DNA from: Candidatus Berkelbacteria bacterium CG_4_9_14_3_um_filter_39_23
Lineage (GTDB): Bacteria; Patescibacteriota; UBA1384; GWA2-35-9; CG2-30-39-44
Direction: 5' to 3'
DNA length: 25,305 nt
Assembly (NCBI GenBank): GCA_002789815.1
Contig: PFTZ01000051.1
Span: 1 to 25,305 of the forward strand
Shown: piece after piece, positions 1-7,569 of the stretch
Layout of the letters: each line of letters begins with the position of its first letter
Numbering within the stretch: the first letter of the stretch is position 1
The notes under the pieces: model-generated
The model's input: only the letters and a program-made list of their open reading frames with translations
Databases searched by the model: none
What the model was told of the DNA's origin: nothing
Made by a program: the position numbers and the translations under genes

Positions 1-3000
1 AAATTGCTTCAAAATATCAACTTGGAAGAAGAAATTAAAAAAATAGAAAGCACGATTGAAAAAGTGCCTGTCTCAAGCCAGAAAAAAGTTCTTCGCCGAC
101 TAAAAATTTTGAAGGATTTATTCGCAGCTGGAATAAAGCCCGATCATTTAATTTTAACTAAATTGCCAGTGATGCCGCCAGACCTTAGACCAATGGTCCA
201 GCTAGACGGCGGACGATTTGCCGCCTCTGATTTGAATGATTTGTACCGTAGAGTTATCAACCGAAACAATCGATTGAGAAAATTATTATTAACTGGCGCG
301 CCGGAAGTAATCACCCGTAATGAACGGCGGATGTTGCAGGAAGCGGTTGACGCCTTGATTGACAACAACTCCCGTCGCGGAAAAACCCCCCAAACAACCG
401 GCGCTGGCAATCGAAAATTACGCTCGTTGTCTGATATGCTTAAAGGCAAGCAAGGACGATTTCGGCAAAATCTTTTGGGAAAAAGAGTTGATTATTCAGG
501 TCGTAGCGTAATTGTTGTTGGACCAGAATTAAAACTCGGTCAATGCGGAATTCCGAAAAAAATTGCTTTGGAACTTTATAAACCATTTGTGATGAGTAAG
601 CTCATCGAGGAAGGTCATGTTCATAATATAAAAAACGCGTCCAGAATGATAGAAAAAGCGCCACCAGAAGTGTGGGAGATTTTGGAGCGGATCACTATTA
701 AATCGCATGTTCTACTAAACCGCGCGCCCACACTTCATCGACTTGGTATCCAAGCTTTTCAGCCACTTTTAGTAGAAGGAAAAGCCATTCAAGTTCATCC
801 GTTAGTTTGTTACGCTTACAACGCCGACTTTGACGGTGATCAAATGGCGGTTCATTTGCCTTTATCAGATTCAGCCAAAGCTGAAGCCAGGGGTATTATG
901 GCATCGGTGAATAATCTTTTGAAACCAGCATCAGCCGAGCCGGTAGTTCACCCACGCTATGATATTGTCTACGGAATTTTTTACATTACCAAATTTGACG
1001 AAACGAATAACAAAAATTTAAAAATGTTTGCTGGCAAAAACGAAGCGATTTTAGCTTATCAACTCGGGCATATTGATGTTAAACAAAAAATCAAAGTAAG
1101 AATCAAACCGGGTCAGAATTTAGAAACTTGCGTGGGACGGATTTTGTTTAACAATGAAATTCCCCGGGAAATGCGTTTTATTAACAAGACAATGGATAGC
1201 GGAAAACTCAAAAAATTAGTGACTGACACATATGAACAATTGGGTAAAGAAAAATGCGTGGAATTAGTTGATAATTTGAAAAATTTGGGATTTTATTGGG
1301 CGGGCAAATCAGGATTGACAATCTCAATGGACGATTTGCACGCGCCAAAAGAAAAACCGCAAATAATCAGGGAAGCTGATAAACAAATTATTACTATTGA
1401 AAATCAATTCCAAAATGGACTAATCACCGAGGAGGAATTGACTTTTAAAAAAATAGATATTTGGTCGCAAGCCAAATCCGACATTGAGAAAAAAATGATT
1501 GCTGGTTTTGACAAAACCAGCCCGGTTTATGAAATGATTGAGTCGGGTTCGCGCGGTTCGTTTGCTCAGGTTATCCAAATGAGCGGTATGAAAGGGCTAG
1601 TTGTCTCACCTACTGGCGAAATTATCACTATGCCGATTAAGCACAGCTTTAAGGAAGGCTTGGATGTTTATGAATACTTTATTTCCACCCATGGTGCCAG
1701 AAAAGGAAAATCCGACACTTCGCTTAGAACATCAGACGCTGGCTATTTGACGCGACGGCTGGTTGATGTTGCGCAGGATATTATTGTTTCAGAAGATGAT
1801 TGTGGGACTAAAAAATATATTACAGTTTATACAAGCGATAACGAAGATGTAGGCGCTGAAATGACGCAAAGACTGCTCGGTCGCGTTTCTTTCGCGCAAA
1901 TTTTAGATCTAAAAACTGGTAAAGTCATTGTCAAAAAAAATAGTTTAATTTCAAAAACTCAAGCTAAAGAAATAGAGAATTCGGGTATTGAGGAAATTAA
2001 AGTTCGCACACCAATTTACTGCAAAGCCAAATGGGGTATTTGTAAAAAATGCTATGGAATGGATATGGCAACTACCAAAGAGGTTGAGTTTGGCGAGGCG
2101 GTGGGGATTACCGCGGCGCAAGCGATTGGCGAGCCAGGAACTCAGCTCACGATGAAAACCTTTCATATGGGCGGGGTGCAAGGCGAGGACATTACTTCCG
2201 GTCTTCCGCGTGTGGAGGAAGTTTTTGAAACTAGAAAACCCAAACGACCCGCGCTCCTGGCGCCGTTTTCAGGCGTTATTCAAATTCACGAAAAGTCCGA
2301 GAGCTATACCATTCACTTGACCAGTAGCGAAAAGAAAACTGAAACATACACCACCGAAGGCTATAAAACGATTGTGAAAACCGGGCAAGTGGTTTCAAAA
2401 AAACAAAATCTTGCCATATGCGATGATAAAAAACCGATTCGCGCCACGCTTGCCGGCAAAGTCAAGATTTTAAAAGACAAGATCATTATTGAATCAGAAG
2501 AACTGAAATTTGCTGAATTCTACGCGCCACTTAATGCCCAACTGACTGTTAAAGACGGGCAAAAAGTTGAGGTTGGCGATTTTATCACTGACGATCATAT
2601 TGATTTGGAAATATCGTTAAAATATCGCGGTGTAGAAAAAACGATTCGCTATATAATTTTAGAAATTCAAAAAATTTATGCTCAGCAAGGGCAAGCAATT
2701 AACGACAAACACATTGAGATTATTATCAAGCAAATGTTTTCAAAAGTTTTAATAGAAAGTTCGTCAAGTTTGGAATTTATTCCCGGACAAGTTTTAGATA
2801 TCAAGGATTACGACGAGATAATAGCAGATTCCAAAAATAAAAATTTGAAATTAATTACCACGCCAATTTTAATGGGAATTACCAGAGTGGCGCTCAAAAC
2901 ATATAGTTTTTTGTCAGCTGCTTCGTTTCAAGAAACCACTCACACTTTGATGACTGCGGCGATTCGCGGCGCGGTTGATAACTTGAGTGGACTTAAAGAA

Positions 3001-3057
3001 AATGTTATAATTGGACGGCTGATTCCAGCTGGAACTGGCTACCGTAGCGCAAAATAA
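1..3057 (+). CDS. rpoC: RNA polymerase subunit beta' (5'-truncated by window)
   Basis: This is the largest catalytic subunit of RNA polymerase; the reading frame is already open at base 1, so roughly the first 190 residues (N-terminal zinc site and clamp start) lie upstream. The 1,018 codons present cover the catalytic core. The absolutely conserved NADFDGDQM, whose three Asp bind the active-site Mg, is at 820-846. The trigger-loop/bridge region (ARKGKSDTSLRTSDAGYLTRRL) spans about 1694-1760. The second zinc site has Cys codons at 1801, 2020, 2041 and 2050, in the family's C-x(~70)-C-x6-C-x2-C spacing. The C-terminus ends with the usual SFQETTHTLMTAAIRG and VIIGRLIPAGTGY blocks. No large lineage-specific insertion is visible in the trigger loop. 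It is followed by rpsL after 98 nt, the common rpoBC-str arrangement. Identification is certain. Confidence 0.98.
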   Translation, partial: KLLQNINLEEEIKKIESTIEKVPVSSQKKVLRRLKILKDLFAAGIKPDHLILTKLPVMPPDLRPMVQLDGGRFAASDLNDLYRRVINRNNRLRKLLLTGAPEVITRNERRMLQEAVDALIDNNSRRGKTPQTTGAGNRKLRSLSDMLKGKQGRFRQNLLGKRVDYSGRSVIVVGPELKLGQCGIPKKIALELYKPFVMSKLIEEGHVHNIKNASRMIEKAPPEVWEILERITIKSHVLLNRAPTLHRLGIQAFQPLLVEGKAIQVHPLVCYAYNADFDGDQMAVHLPLSDSAKAEARGIMASVNNLLKPASAEPVVHPRYDIVYGIFYITKFDETNNKNLKMFAGKNEAILAYQLGHIDVKQKIKVRIKPGQNLETCVGRILFNNEIPREMRFINKTMDSGKLKKLVTDTYEQLGKEKCVELVDNLKNLGFYWAGKSGLTISMDDLHAPKEKPQIIREADKQIITIENQFQNGLITEEELTFKKIDIWSQAKSDIEKKMIAGFDKTSPVYEMIESGSRGSFAQVIQMSGMKGLVVSPTGEIITMPIKHSFKEGLDVYEYFISTHGARKGKSDTSLRTSDAGYLTRRLVDVAQDIIVSEDDCGTKKYITVYTSDNEDVGAEMTQRLLGRVSFAQILDLKTGKVIVKKNSLISKTQAKEIENSGIEEIKVRTPIYCKAKWGICKKCYGMDMATTKEVEFGEAVGITAAQAIGEPGTQLTMKTFHMGGVQGEDITSGLPRVEEVFETRKPKRPALLAPFSGVIQIHEKSESYTIHLTSSEKKTETYTTEGYKTIVKTGQVVSKKQNLAICDDKKPIRATLAGKVKILKDKIIIESEELKFAEFYAPLNAQLTVKDGQKVEVGDFITDDHIDLEISLKYRGVEKTIRYIILEIQKIYAQQGQAINDKHIEIIIKQMFSKVLIESSSSLEFIPGQVLDIKDYDEIIADSKNKNLKLITTPILMGITRVALKTYSFLSAASFQETTHTLMTAAIRGAVDNLSGLKENVIIGRLIPAGTGYRSAK

Positions 3058-3155
3058 CAAATAATAAAACACAAACAACAAACAAATTTAAATAAAAATT
3101 TGAGATTTATTCGCCAATTGGCGGATTGAGATTTCAATTTGAGCGAAGCGAATTT
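3058..3155. other. rpoC-rpsL spacer with 12-bp palindrome
   Basis: The 98-nt AT-rich spacer holds a perfect 12-bp palindrome, CGCCAATTGGCG, at 3112-3123. It also has partial repeats of TTGAGATTT on either side of it (about 3099 and 3125). No convincing promoter or T-tract terminator is seen, so rpsL is probably read through from rpoC. An in-frame TTG at 3126 would extend rpsL by ten residues, but these do not match the S12 family. Confidence 0.5.
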
Positions 3156-3584
3156 ATGCCTACAATTAATCAATTAGTGAGAAAAGGAAGAGGAAGCAAA
3201 GTGAAGCGAGTTAAAACTACCGCGCTACGCAAGGGTTTTAATTTCAAAAAAAATCGCGCCATTGATTTTCCTAAAGGACGACCATTTATGCGCGGAGTAT
3301 GCACCAAAGTGACTACTACCACTCCTAAAAAACCAAACTCAGCCCTCCGTAAAATTGCTAGAGTTCGCTTAACTTCTGGGCAAGAAGTGACAGCGTATAT
3401 TCCAGGCATTGGTCATAATTTGCAGGAACATTCAGTGGTAATTATTCGCGGTGGCAGAGTTAAAGATTTGCCGGGTGTTCGGTATCATATTGTGCGAGGG
3501 AAATACGACACGTATGGAGTTGAAAACAGAATGCAAGGCAGAAGTAAATACGGCGCTAAAAGAGTTAAGAAAAATAAACTATGA
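3156..3584 (+). CDS. rpsL: 30S ribosomal protein S12
   Basis: This is a protein of the decoding centre of the 30S subunit. The ATG at 3156 gives the canonical start MPTINQLVRKGRG; an upstream in-frame TTG is rejected for that reason. The protein (142 residues) has the hallmark PKKPNSALRK loop and GGRVKDLPGVRYH loop, which contact the A-site codon-anticodon helix. Both carry the usual lysines associated with streptomycin sensitivity. Between the N-terminal arm and RGVCT there is a longer lysine-rich loop (NFKKNRAIDFPKGRPFM) than in E. coli, resembling the insertion of Bacillus-type S12. No clear Shine-Dalgarno precedes the start. The last codons overlap rpsG by 4 nt (ATGA), so the two are translationally coupled. 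Confidence 0.98.
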   Translation: MPTINQLVRKGRGSKVKRVKTTALRKGFNFKKNRAIDFPKGRPFMRGVCTKVTTTTPKKPNSALRKIARVRLTSGQEVTAYIPGIGHNLQEHSVVIIRGGRVKDLPGVRYHIVRGKYDTYGVENRMQGRSKYGAKRVKKNKL

Positions 3585-4051
3585 GAAAACCTAGATTCAA
3601 AAAAAGAATTTTAACGCCTGACGCAAGATACAATTCATTGCTTATTTCTAAATTGATCAATTATATTATGATTGGCGGGAAAAAGGAAATAGCTAAAAAT
3701 TTGGTTTACAAAGCAATGGACAAAATAGAAAAAGAAACCAAGCTAAACGGTTTGGATGTTTTGCAAGACGCGATTAAAAAAGCGGCTCCACTCATGGAAG
3801 TTAAAAGTAAACGAGTGGGGGGCGCAACTTATCAAGTGCCGATGGAAGTGACTGACGCAAGAAAAGTTATACTTGCTCTCCGCTGGATAATTAACGCGGC
3901 GCGGGAAAAACAGGGTAAAACATACGATGAATTTTTGTGCGAAGAAATTTTAAATGTTCGCAATGAAACTGGCGCGGTTATCGCCAAGCGCGATAATATG
4001 CACAAAATGGCGCAAGCCAACAAAGCGTTTGCCCATTTCGCGCGATTTTGA
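3581..4051 (+). CDS. rpsG: 30S ribosomal protein S7
   Basis: S7 is the primary 16S rRNA-binding protein that nucleates the 30S head and lines the E site. At 156 residues it matches the family length. It opens with MRKPRFKKRILTPDARYNS, and contains VGGATYQVPMEV and the C-terminal RDNMHKMAQANKAFAHFARF block. It starts inside the rpsL stop (ATGA), so it is likely expressed by coupling. In E. coli S7 represses its operon through the S12-S7 spacer; no such spacer exists here, so that mode of control cannot operate in the same way (inference). Confidence 0.98.
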   Translation: MRKPRFKKRILTPDARYNSLLISKLINYIMIGGKKEIAKNLVYKAMDKIEKETKLNGLDVLQDAIKKAAPLMEVKSKRVGGATYQVPMEVTDARKVILALRWIINAAREKQGKTYDEFLCEEILNVRNETGAVIAKRDNMHKMAQANKAFAHFARF

Positions 4052-4190
4052 TTTTACCCAGATACACACCCCCTGTCGGACGGGCAGGGATTGCGCAAAT
4101 TCCACAGATATTTAGATTTTCGGATTATCGTTTCGCCTCTGCGGCGATTGCCTACGAGGCAATTTGAGTTTTATATTTTGAGATAATTTT
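4052..4190 (+). promoter_or_regulatory. rpsG-fusA spacer with two hairpins
   Basis: This 139-nt gap carries two inverted repeats. The first is CCCTGTC (4071-4077) pairing with GGCAGGG (4083-4089) around a 5-nt loop. The second is ATTGCCT (4147-4153) with AGGCAAT (4157-4163), a perfect 7-bp stem with a 3-nt loop followed by a T-rich run ending 27 nt before the fusA ATG. The left arm of the second stem can be displaced because GCCTC at 4135-4139 also pairs with GAGGC at 4156-4160. The second stem resembles a weak intrinsic terminator or attenuator between rpsG and fusA. Function is inferred only from shape. Confidence 0.4.
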
Positions 4191-6296
4191 ATGCCAGACA
4201 AAATCAATTTAGATAAAATCAGAAATATCGGTATTATTGCCCATATCGACGCTGGGAAGACAACAGTCACCGAGCGTATTTTGTTTTTCACTGGAAAGAC
4301 GCACAAAATAGGTGAAGTGCATGAAGGGCTGGCGGTAATGGACTGGATGGACCAAGAGCGAGAGCGCGGAATTACCATTACCTCAGCTGCCACTACCTGC
4401 TTTTGGAAGTCAGACGAAAATCCCGAGCTACATCGCATTAATATTATTGACACGCCCGGGCATGTTGATTTTACCGCAGAAGTTGAACGGTCGCTCCGTG
4501 TGCTTGACGGCGCAGTAGTAATTTTTGACGGGAAAATGGGAGTAGAGCCACAGTCCGAAACCGTTTGGCGACAAGCTGATAAATATAATGTGCCCCGAAT
4601 GTGTTTTATCAATAAAATTAACGCGCTCGGCGGTGATTTTAATATGAGCTATAATTCAATTCGCGAGCGACTAAATCCTAATTCATACGCAATTTTTTTG
4701 CCGATTGGCGAGTCTAACGAACATAAAGGAATTGTCGATTTGGTAAAAAATAAAGCGTATATTTATTCTGACGCTGACCCTGCCTCGCTAGAAAATACAT
4801 TACAGGAAATAGAAATTCCAGAAAATCTCAAAAAAAAAGCTGGGCAGGCAAGGCTGGAACTGATTGAAAAAGTGGTTGAGTTTGATGATAGTTTAATGGA
4901 AAAATATCTTGATGGCAAGGAGCTTAATACTGCGGAAATTATTTTAGCCCTGCGAAAAGCGACCTTGTCTGGCGTTTTTTTTCCAGTTTTTGTGGCAGAT
5001 GGACGGTCGGTTTCTGTGACTAAAATTCTGGATTATATTGTTGATTTGTTACCGTCACCACTTGATGTTCCGCAAGTGATTGGTATGGATCCCAAAGATG
5101 AAGGGGTGGAAATAATCAGAAAAGCAGACGAGTCAGAACCATTCACCGCGCTCGCTTTTAAAATTGCTACTGACCCATTTGTGGGCACGCTAACTTTTTT
5201 TAGAGTTTATGCCGGCAAGGTGTCAGCTGGTTCGTATGTGTTTAATGCCAGCAAGAATAAAAAAGAACGGCTGGGCAGAATTGTGCTGATGCACGCTAAC
5301 CACCGAGAAGAAATCAAAGAAATTTCAGTTGGCGAAATCGGCGCGGCAGTGGGACTCAAAGATACTACCACTGGCGATACGCTTTGTTCAATGGAAAAAC
5401 CAGTAATTTTAGAAACAATTAATTTTCCGGATCCAGTTATCTCGGTGGCGATTGAGCCAAAGACCAAACCAGATCAAGAAAAAATGGGCGTGGCGCTTCA
5501 AAAATTGGCGCAAGAAGATCCAACTTTTCAAATTTCAACCAATCACGAAACCAACCAAACTATTATTGCTGGCATGGGCGAGCTTCATCTTGAAATTTTG
5601 GTTGACCGAATGAAAAGAGAATTCCATGTGGAAGCCAATGTTTCAGCCCCGCAAGTTGCTTATAAAGAAACTATTGAAAGCCACTCGCAAGCCGAAGGAA
5701 AATATATTCGTCAAACTGGCGGTCACGGGCAATATGGGCATGTTTTACTTAAAATTGAACCGCTAGTGCGAGGAGCTGGTTTTGAATTTGTCAACGCGAT
5801 TAAGGGCGGTATTATTCCTCAGGAATTTATTCCAGCAGTGCAAAAAGGGGTAAAGGAAGCTCTGCAAAAAGGGGTAATTGCTGGTTATCCGCTGGTTGAT
5901 GTGCGTGTTGAGCTATACGACGGATCGTATCACGATGTTGATTCGTCAGAGCTGGCGTTTCAAATCGCTGGATCAATGGCAGTGCAGGAAGCGGTGAAAA
6001 AGGCTTCGCCGATACTCCTTGAGCCGATTATGAAAATTGAAGCCACCACACCAGACAATTATTTTGGCGATGTGATGGGTGATTTGTCATCCAAACGCGG
6101 GCAGATTGAGGAAACTTCCGAGCGCGGTCCAGTTAAAGCGATTGACGCTAAAGTGCCACTGGCGGAAATGTTTGGCTATTCAACTTCCCTTCGTTCAATG
6201 ACTCAGGGTCGCGGAAATTATTCAATGGAATTTGACCATTACGCGCCTGTGCCAAAAAATATTACTCAAAACATTATTGAAGGCAAAAGCAAATAG
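4191..6296 (+). CDS. fusA: Elongation factor G with altered guanine-recognition motifs
   Basis: EF-G is the translocation GTPase, also acting in ribosome recycling. The 701 residues match the family length and domain order: G domain, domain II, and III-V with the Q-rich/GGHGQYG domain IV region and the C-terminal SxxS/TQGRGNYSMEF block. The P-loop AHIDAGKTT is at residues 17-25, the switch I RGITITSAATT is normal, and DTPGH (G3) is at 87-91. The oddity is at the base-binding motifs. G4, normally NKxD, reads NKIN at residues 141-144 (bases 4611-4622). The G5 loop, usually GSA in a PV..GSAF..KG context, reads PVFVADGRSVS near residues 265-275 (about 4983-5015). The classical position after rpsG supports it as the main EF-G, but specialisation is possible. 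No good Shine-Dalgarno is seen before the ATG. The accessory island follows after a terminator. Confidence 0.97.
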   Translation: MPDKINLDKIRNIGIIAHIDAGKTTVTERILFFTGKTHKIGEVHEGLAVMDWMDQERERGITITSAATTCFWKSDENPELHRINIIDTPGHVDFTAEVERSLRVLDGAVVIFDGKMGVEPQSETVWRQADKYNVPRMCFINKINALGGDFNMSYNSIRERLNPNSYAIFLPIGESNEHKGIVDLVKNKAYIYSDADPASLENTLQEIEIPENLKKKAGQARLELIEKVVEFDDSLMEKYLDGKELNTAEIILALRKATLSGVFFPVFVADGRSVSVTKILDYIVDLLPSPLDVPQVIGMDPKDEGVEIIRKADESEPFTALAFKIATDPFVGTLTFFRVYAGKVSAGSYVFNASKNKKERLGRIVLMHANHREEIKEISVGEIGAAVGLKDTTTGDTLCSMEKPVILETINFPDPVISVAIEPKTKPDQEKMGVALQKLAQEDPTFQISTNHETNQTIIAGMGELHLEILVDRMKREFHVEANVSAPQVAYKETIESHSQAEGKYIRQTGGHGQYGHVLLKIEPLVRGAGFEFVNAIKGGIIPQEFIPAVQKGVKEALQKGVIAGYPLVDVRVELYDGSYHDVDSSELAFQIAGSMAVQEAVKKASPILLEPIMKIEATTPDNYFGDVMGDLSSKRGQIEETSERGPVKAIDAKVPLAEMFGYSTSLRSMTQGRGNYSMEFDHYAPVPKNITQNIIEGKSK

Positions 6297-6352
6297 AATC
6301 GCCTATCGTTCTCTCTCGCTATAAAATTAGACCAAAAAGTGACTAATTAAAA

Positions 6353-6373
6353 ATCCGCGCTACCGGCGCGGAT
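6353..6373. terminator. Bidirectional intrinsic terminator
   Basis: A perfect 8-bp GC-rich stem, ATCCGCGC (6353-6360) with GCGCGGAT (6366-6373), and a 5-nt loop lie between fusA and the convergent minus-strand gene. Read from the minus strand the stem is followed at once by TTTTTAATT, a good U-tract. On the + strand the tail is only moderately T-rich (TTGTTTTCT from about 6379). It most likely ends both the str transcript and the minus-strand gene. Confidence 0.8.
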
Positions 6374-6416
6374 ATAGGTTGTTTTCTATTGTTGGTTTGG
6401 CAACCAACATTTATAA

Positions 6417-7294
6417 TTATAAATCAAACGCTTCGTCTATTTGCTGTTCGGTAGATTTACGCATTCTAGATTGTTGTGTTTTTCGGAATTCAGCAACTTC
6501 TTTCATATGTTTTTGTTTTTGTTCCTGGAATCTTGTCCATTCGTTAATACAATCTAAAGCACGAGCTTGTTTGTCATTCATTTTTTCGTAATGACACAGC
6601 AAGATCGATTTATTGCCTTGGTACCAACGGGCAACACAATCCTCATCTGCGAACGCATAATCCCCCATATATTTGGTTACTACCATAGGACTCACATAAA
6701 TACCGAGAATTCTATTGCCTGACGGATTTAATATTACATCAAATTTTTTAGAGTTTGATGGGGGAAAATCGCCACAATTATAACTGGCTAAACAATGCAT
6801 CCATACCAGCCTTTCCAAAGCCTTAGAGCGCATTGCTGTTGGTAAATCTTTGGGTGCGTACAAAACGTTGAAATCAACCTGAATGTATTCTTTATAGGTT
6901 AATTTTTTCTCCTTGGCATCCTGTTTAATCCTTTCAAATGCTTCAGACCAAACATTTGACCACTATGACTATTAATAATTTTTTTCAATGTTTGAAGTTC
7001 TTGCCTGTATGACACAATTAGCGCAACATCGGGAAGGTCAGTATTTTGTATTTTCCAGTTTAACCAAAAGTTAATAGTGGGTAGCTCGCTTTGGCATATT
7101 GGCATAGTTAAGCTAGTATGTATAGTCGTAGGTAAATGCCAAGTAATAAACCTTTCGATTTCGCTTTCAGTAGCGCCATTTTGATGCTTGTAGTGTTTCA
7201 AATCAAGGGCTGAAAGATTTTGCGATAAGTTTGGTGATACATCAGTATGGCGAAACGGAAGGATTCGCCAGCCAGTAGAAATGCTGTTTCCCAT
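6417..7294 (-). pseudogene. Unrecognised protein split across two frames
   Basis: I do not recognise this family. The start is the minus-strand ATG at 7294 (MGNSISTGWRILPFR), preceded by a strong AGGAGG (7302-7307). That frame runs to a TAA at 6901-6899. The -1 frame is open from 6962 and continues to 6417 through a well-formed sequence (SNVWSEAFERIKQ... then LYAPKDLPTAMRSKALERL) with a charged, coiled-coil-like C-terminus rich in E, K, Q and R. Together they would make about 290 residues. The natural-looking joint is near 6960, implying one missing base. Alternatively a -1 ribosomal slip could occur at A_AAA_AAT (6908-6902), directly before the TAA. The second part alone could only start at a TTG (6863) with no ribosome site. 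It has its own promoter and terminator, sits against the direction of all its neighbours, and has no visible membrane segment. It could be a decaying gene, an assembly error, or a frameshifted gene. Confidence 0.6.
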
Positions 7295-7340
7295 TTGTAT
7301 TCCTCCTTGGATTGTCAAGTTGCATAATTATACTATCCTG

Positions 7341-7369
7341 ATTTTATGATAATATCAAGCGCTAGTCAA
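7341..7369 (-). promoter_or_regulatory. Promoter of the minus-strand gene
   Basis: On the minus strand TTGACT (7369-7364), a 17-nt spacer and TAAAAT (7346-7341) form a near-consensus sigma-70-type promoter. The expected start near 7334 gives a leader of about 40 nt containing AGGAGG at 7307-7302. The -35 lies within an 11-mer, AGACTTGACTA, that is repeated in the tuf promoter. Confidence 0.65.
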
Positions 7370-7539
7370 GTCTCTTATTGGGCTGGGCGAATTTCATTTA
7401 CACCGAAACAAAAAATTAAACAAACAAAAAGAAAGGGGACGCTTCTCAAATACTCTGGTACTCTGGGCTTTTCTAAATTTATTATATCCCTAATTCGCGC
7501 GAATAAGCGAATAACAATTTTAATCTTTTGTTTAAATTT

Positions 7540-7569
7540 TTGCGCTATAATGTGCTTTAATGTTATAAT
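7540..7569 (+). promoter_or_regulatory. Possible promoter of the FecR-domain gene
   Basis: TATAAT occurs at 7564-7569 with TTGCGC at 7540-7545 (18-nt spacing); a second TATAAT sits at 7546-7551 without a good -35. A perfect 12-bp palindrome, ATTCGCGCGAAT (7493-7504), lies about 40 nt upstream and could be an operator. A tandem TACTCTGG pair is at 7451-7466. The whole 7370-7549 stretch is AT-rich and looks non-coding although it is open in the frame of the downstream gene. Assignment is tentative. Confidence 0.35.

Noticed and set aside
144..449. Minus-strand open frames within rpoC and other ribosomal genes
   Set aside because: They lie wholly opposite strongly conserved genes, lack ribosome sites and have no recognisable product; they are shadows.
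3126..3155. TTG start for rpsL giving ten extra residues
   Set aside because: S12 proteins begin MPTINQLVRK; the ATG at 3156 gives exactly this.
6979..6985. A7 run (minus strand) as the cause of the frame change in the split gene
   Set aside because: Adding or removing one A there leads into a frame with early stops (TAA/TAG just after, or TGA further on), so it cannot connect the two parts.
7451..7466. Tandem TACTCTGG pair as a mobile-element end
   Set aside because: Only two 8-nt copies and no partner elsewhere in the window; too little to support an element boundary.
7346..7549. N-terminal extension of the FecR-domain gene starting at ATG 7346
   Set aside because: The frame is open, but the added residues do not resemble the rest of the protein. 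The DNA there holds promoter-like boxes, a 12-bp palindrome and a tandem octamer, so it looks like an upstream region.
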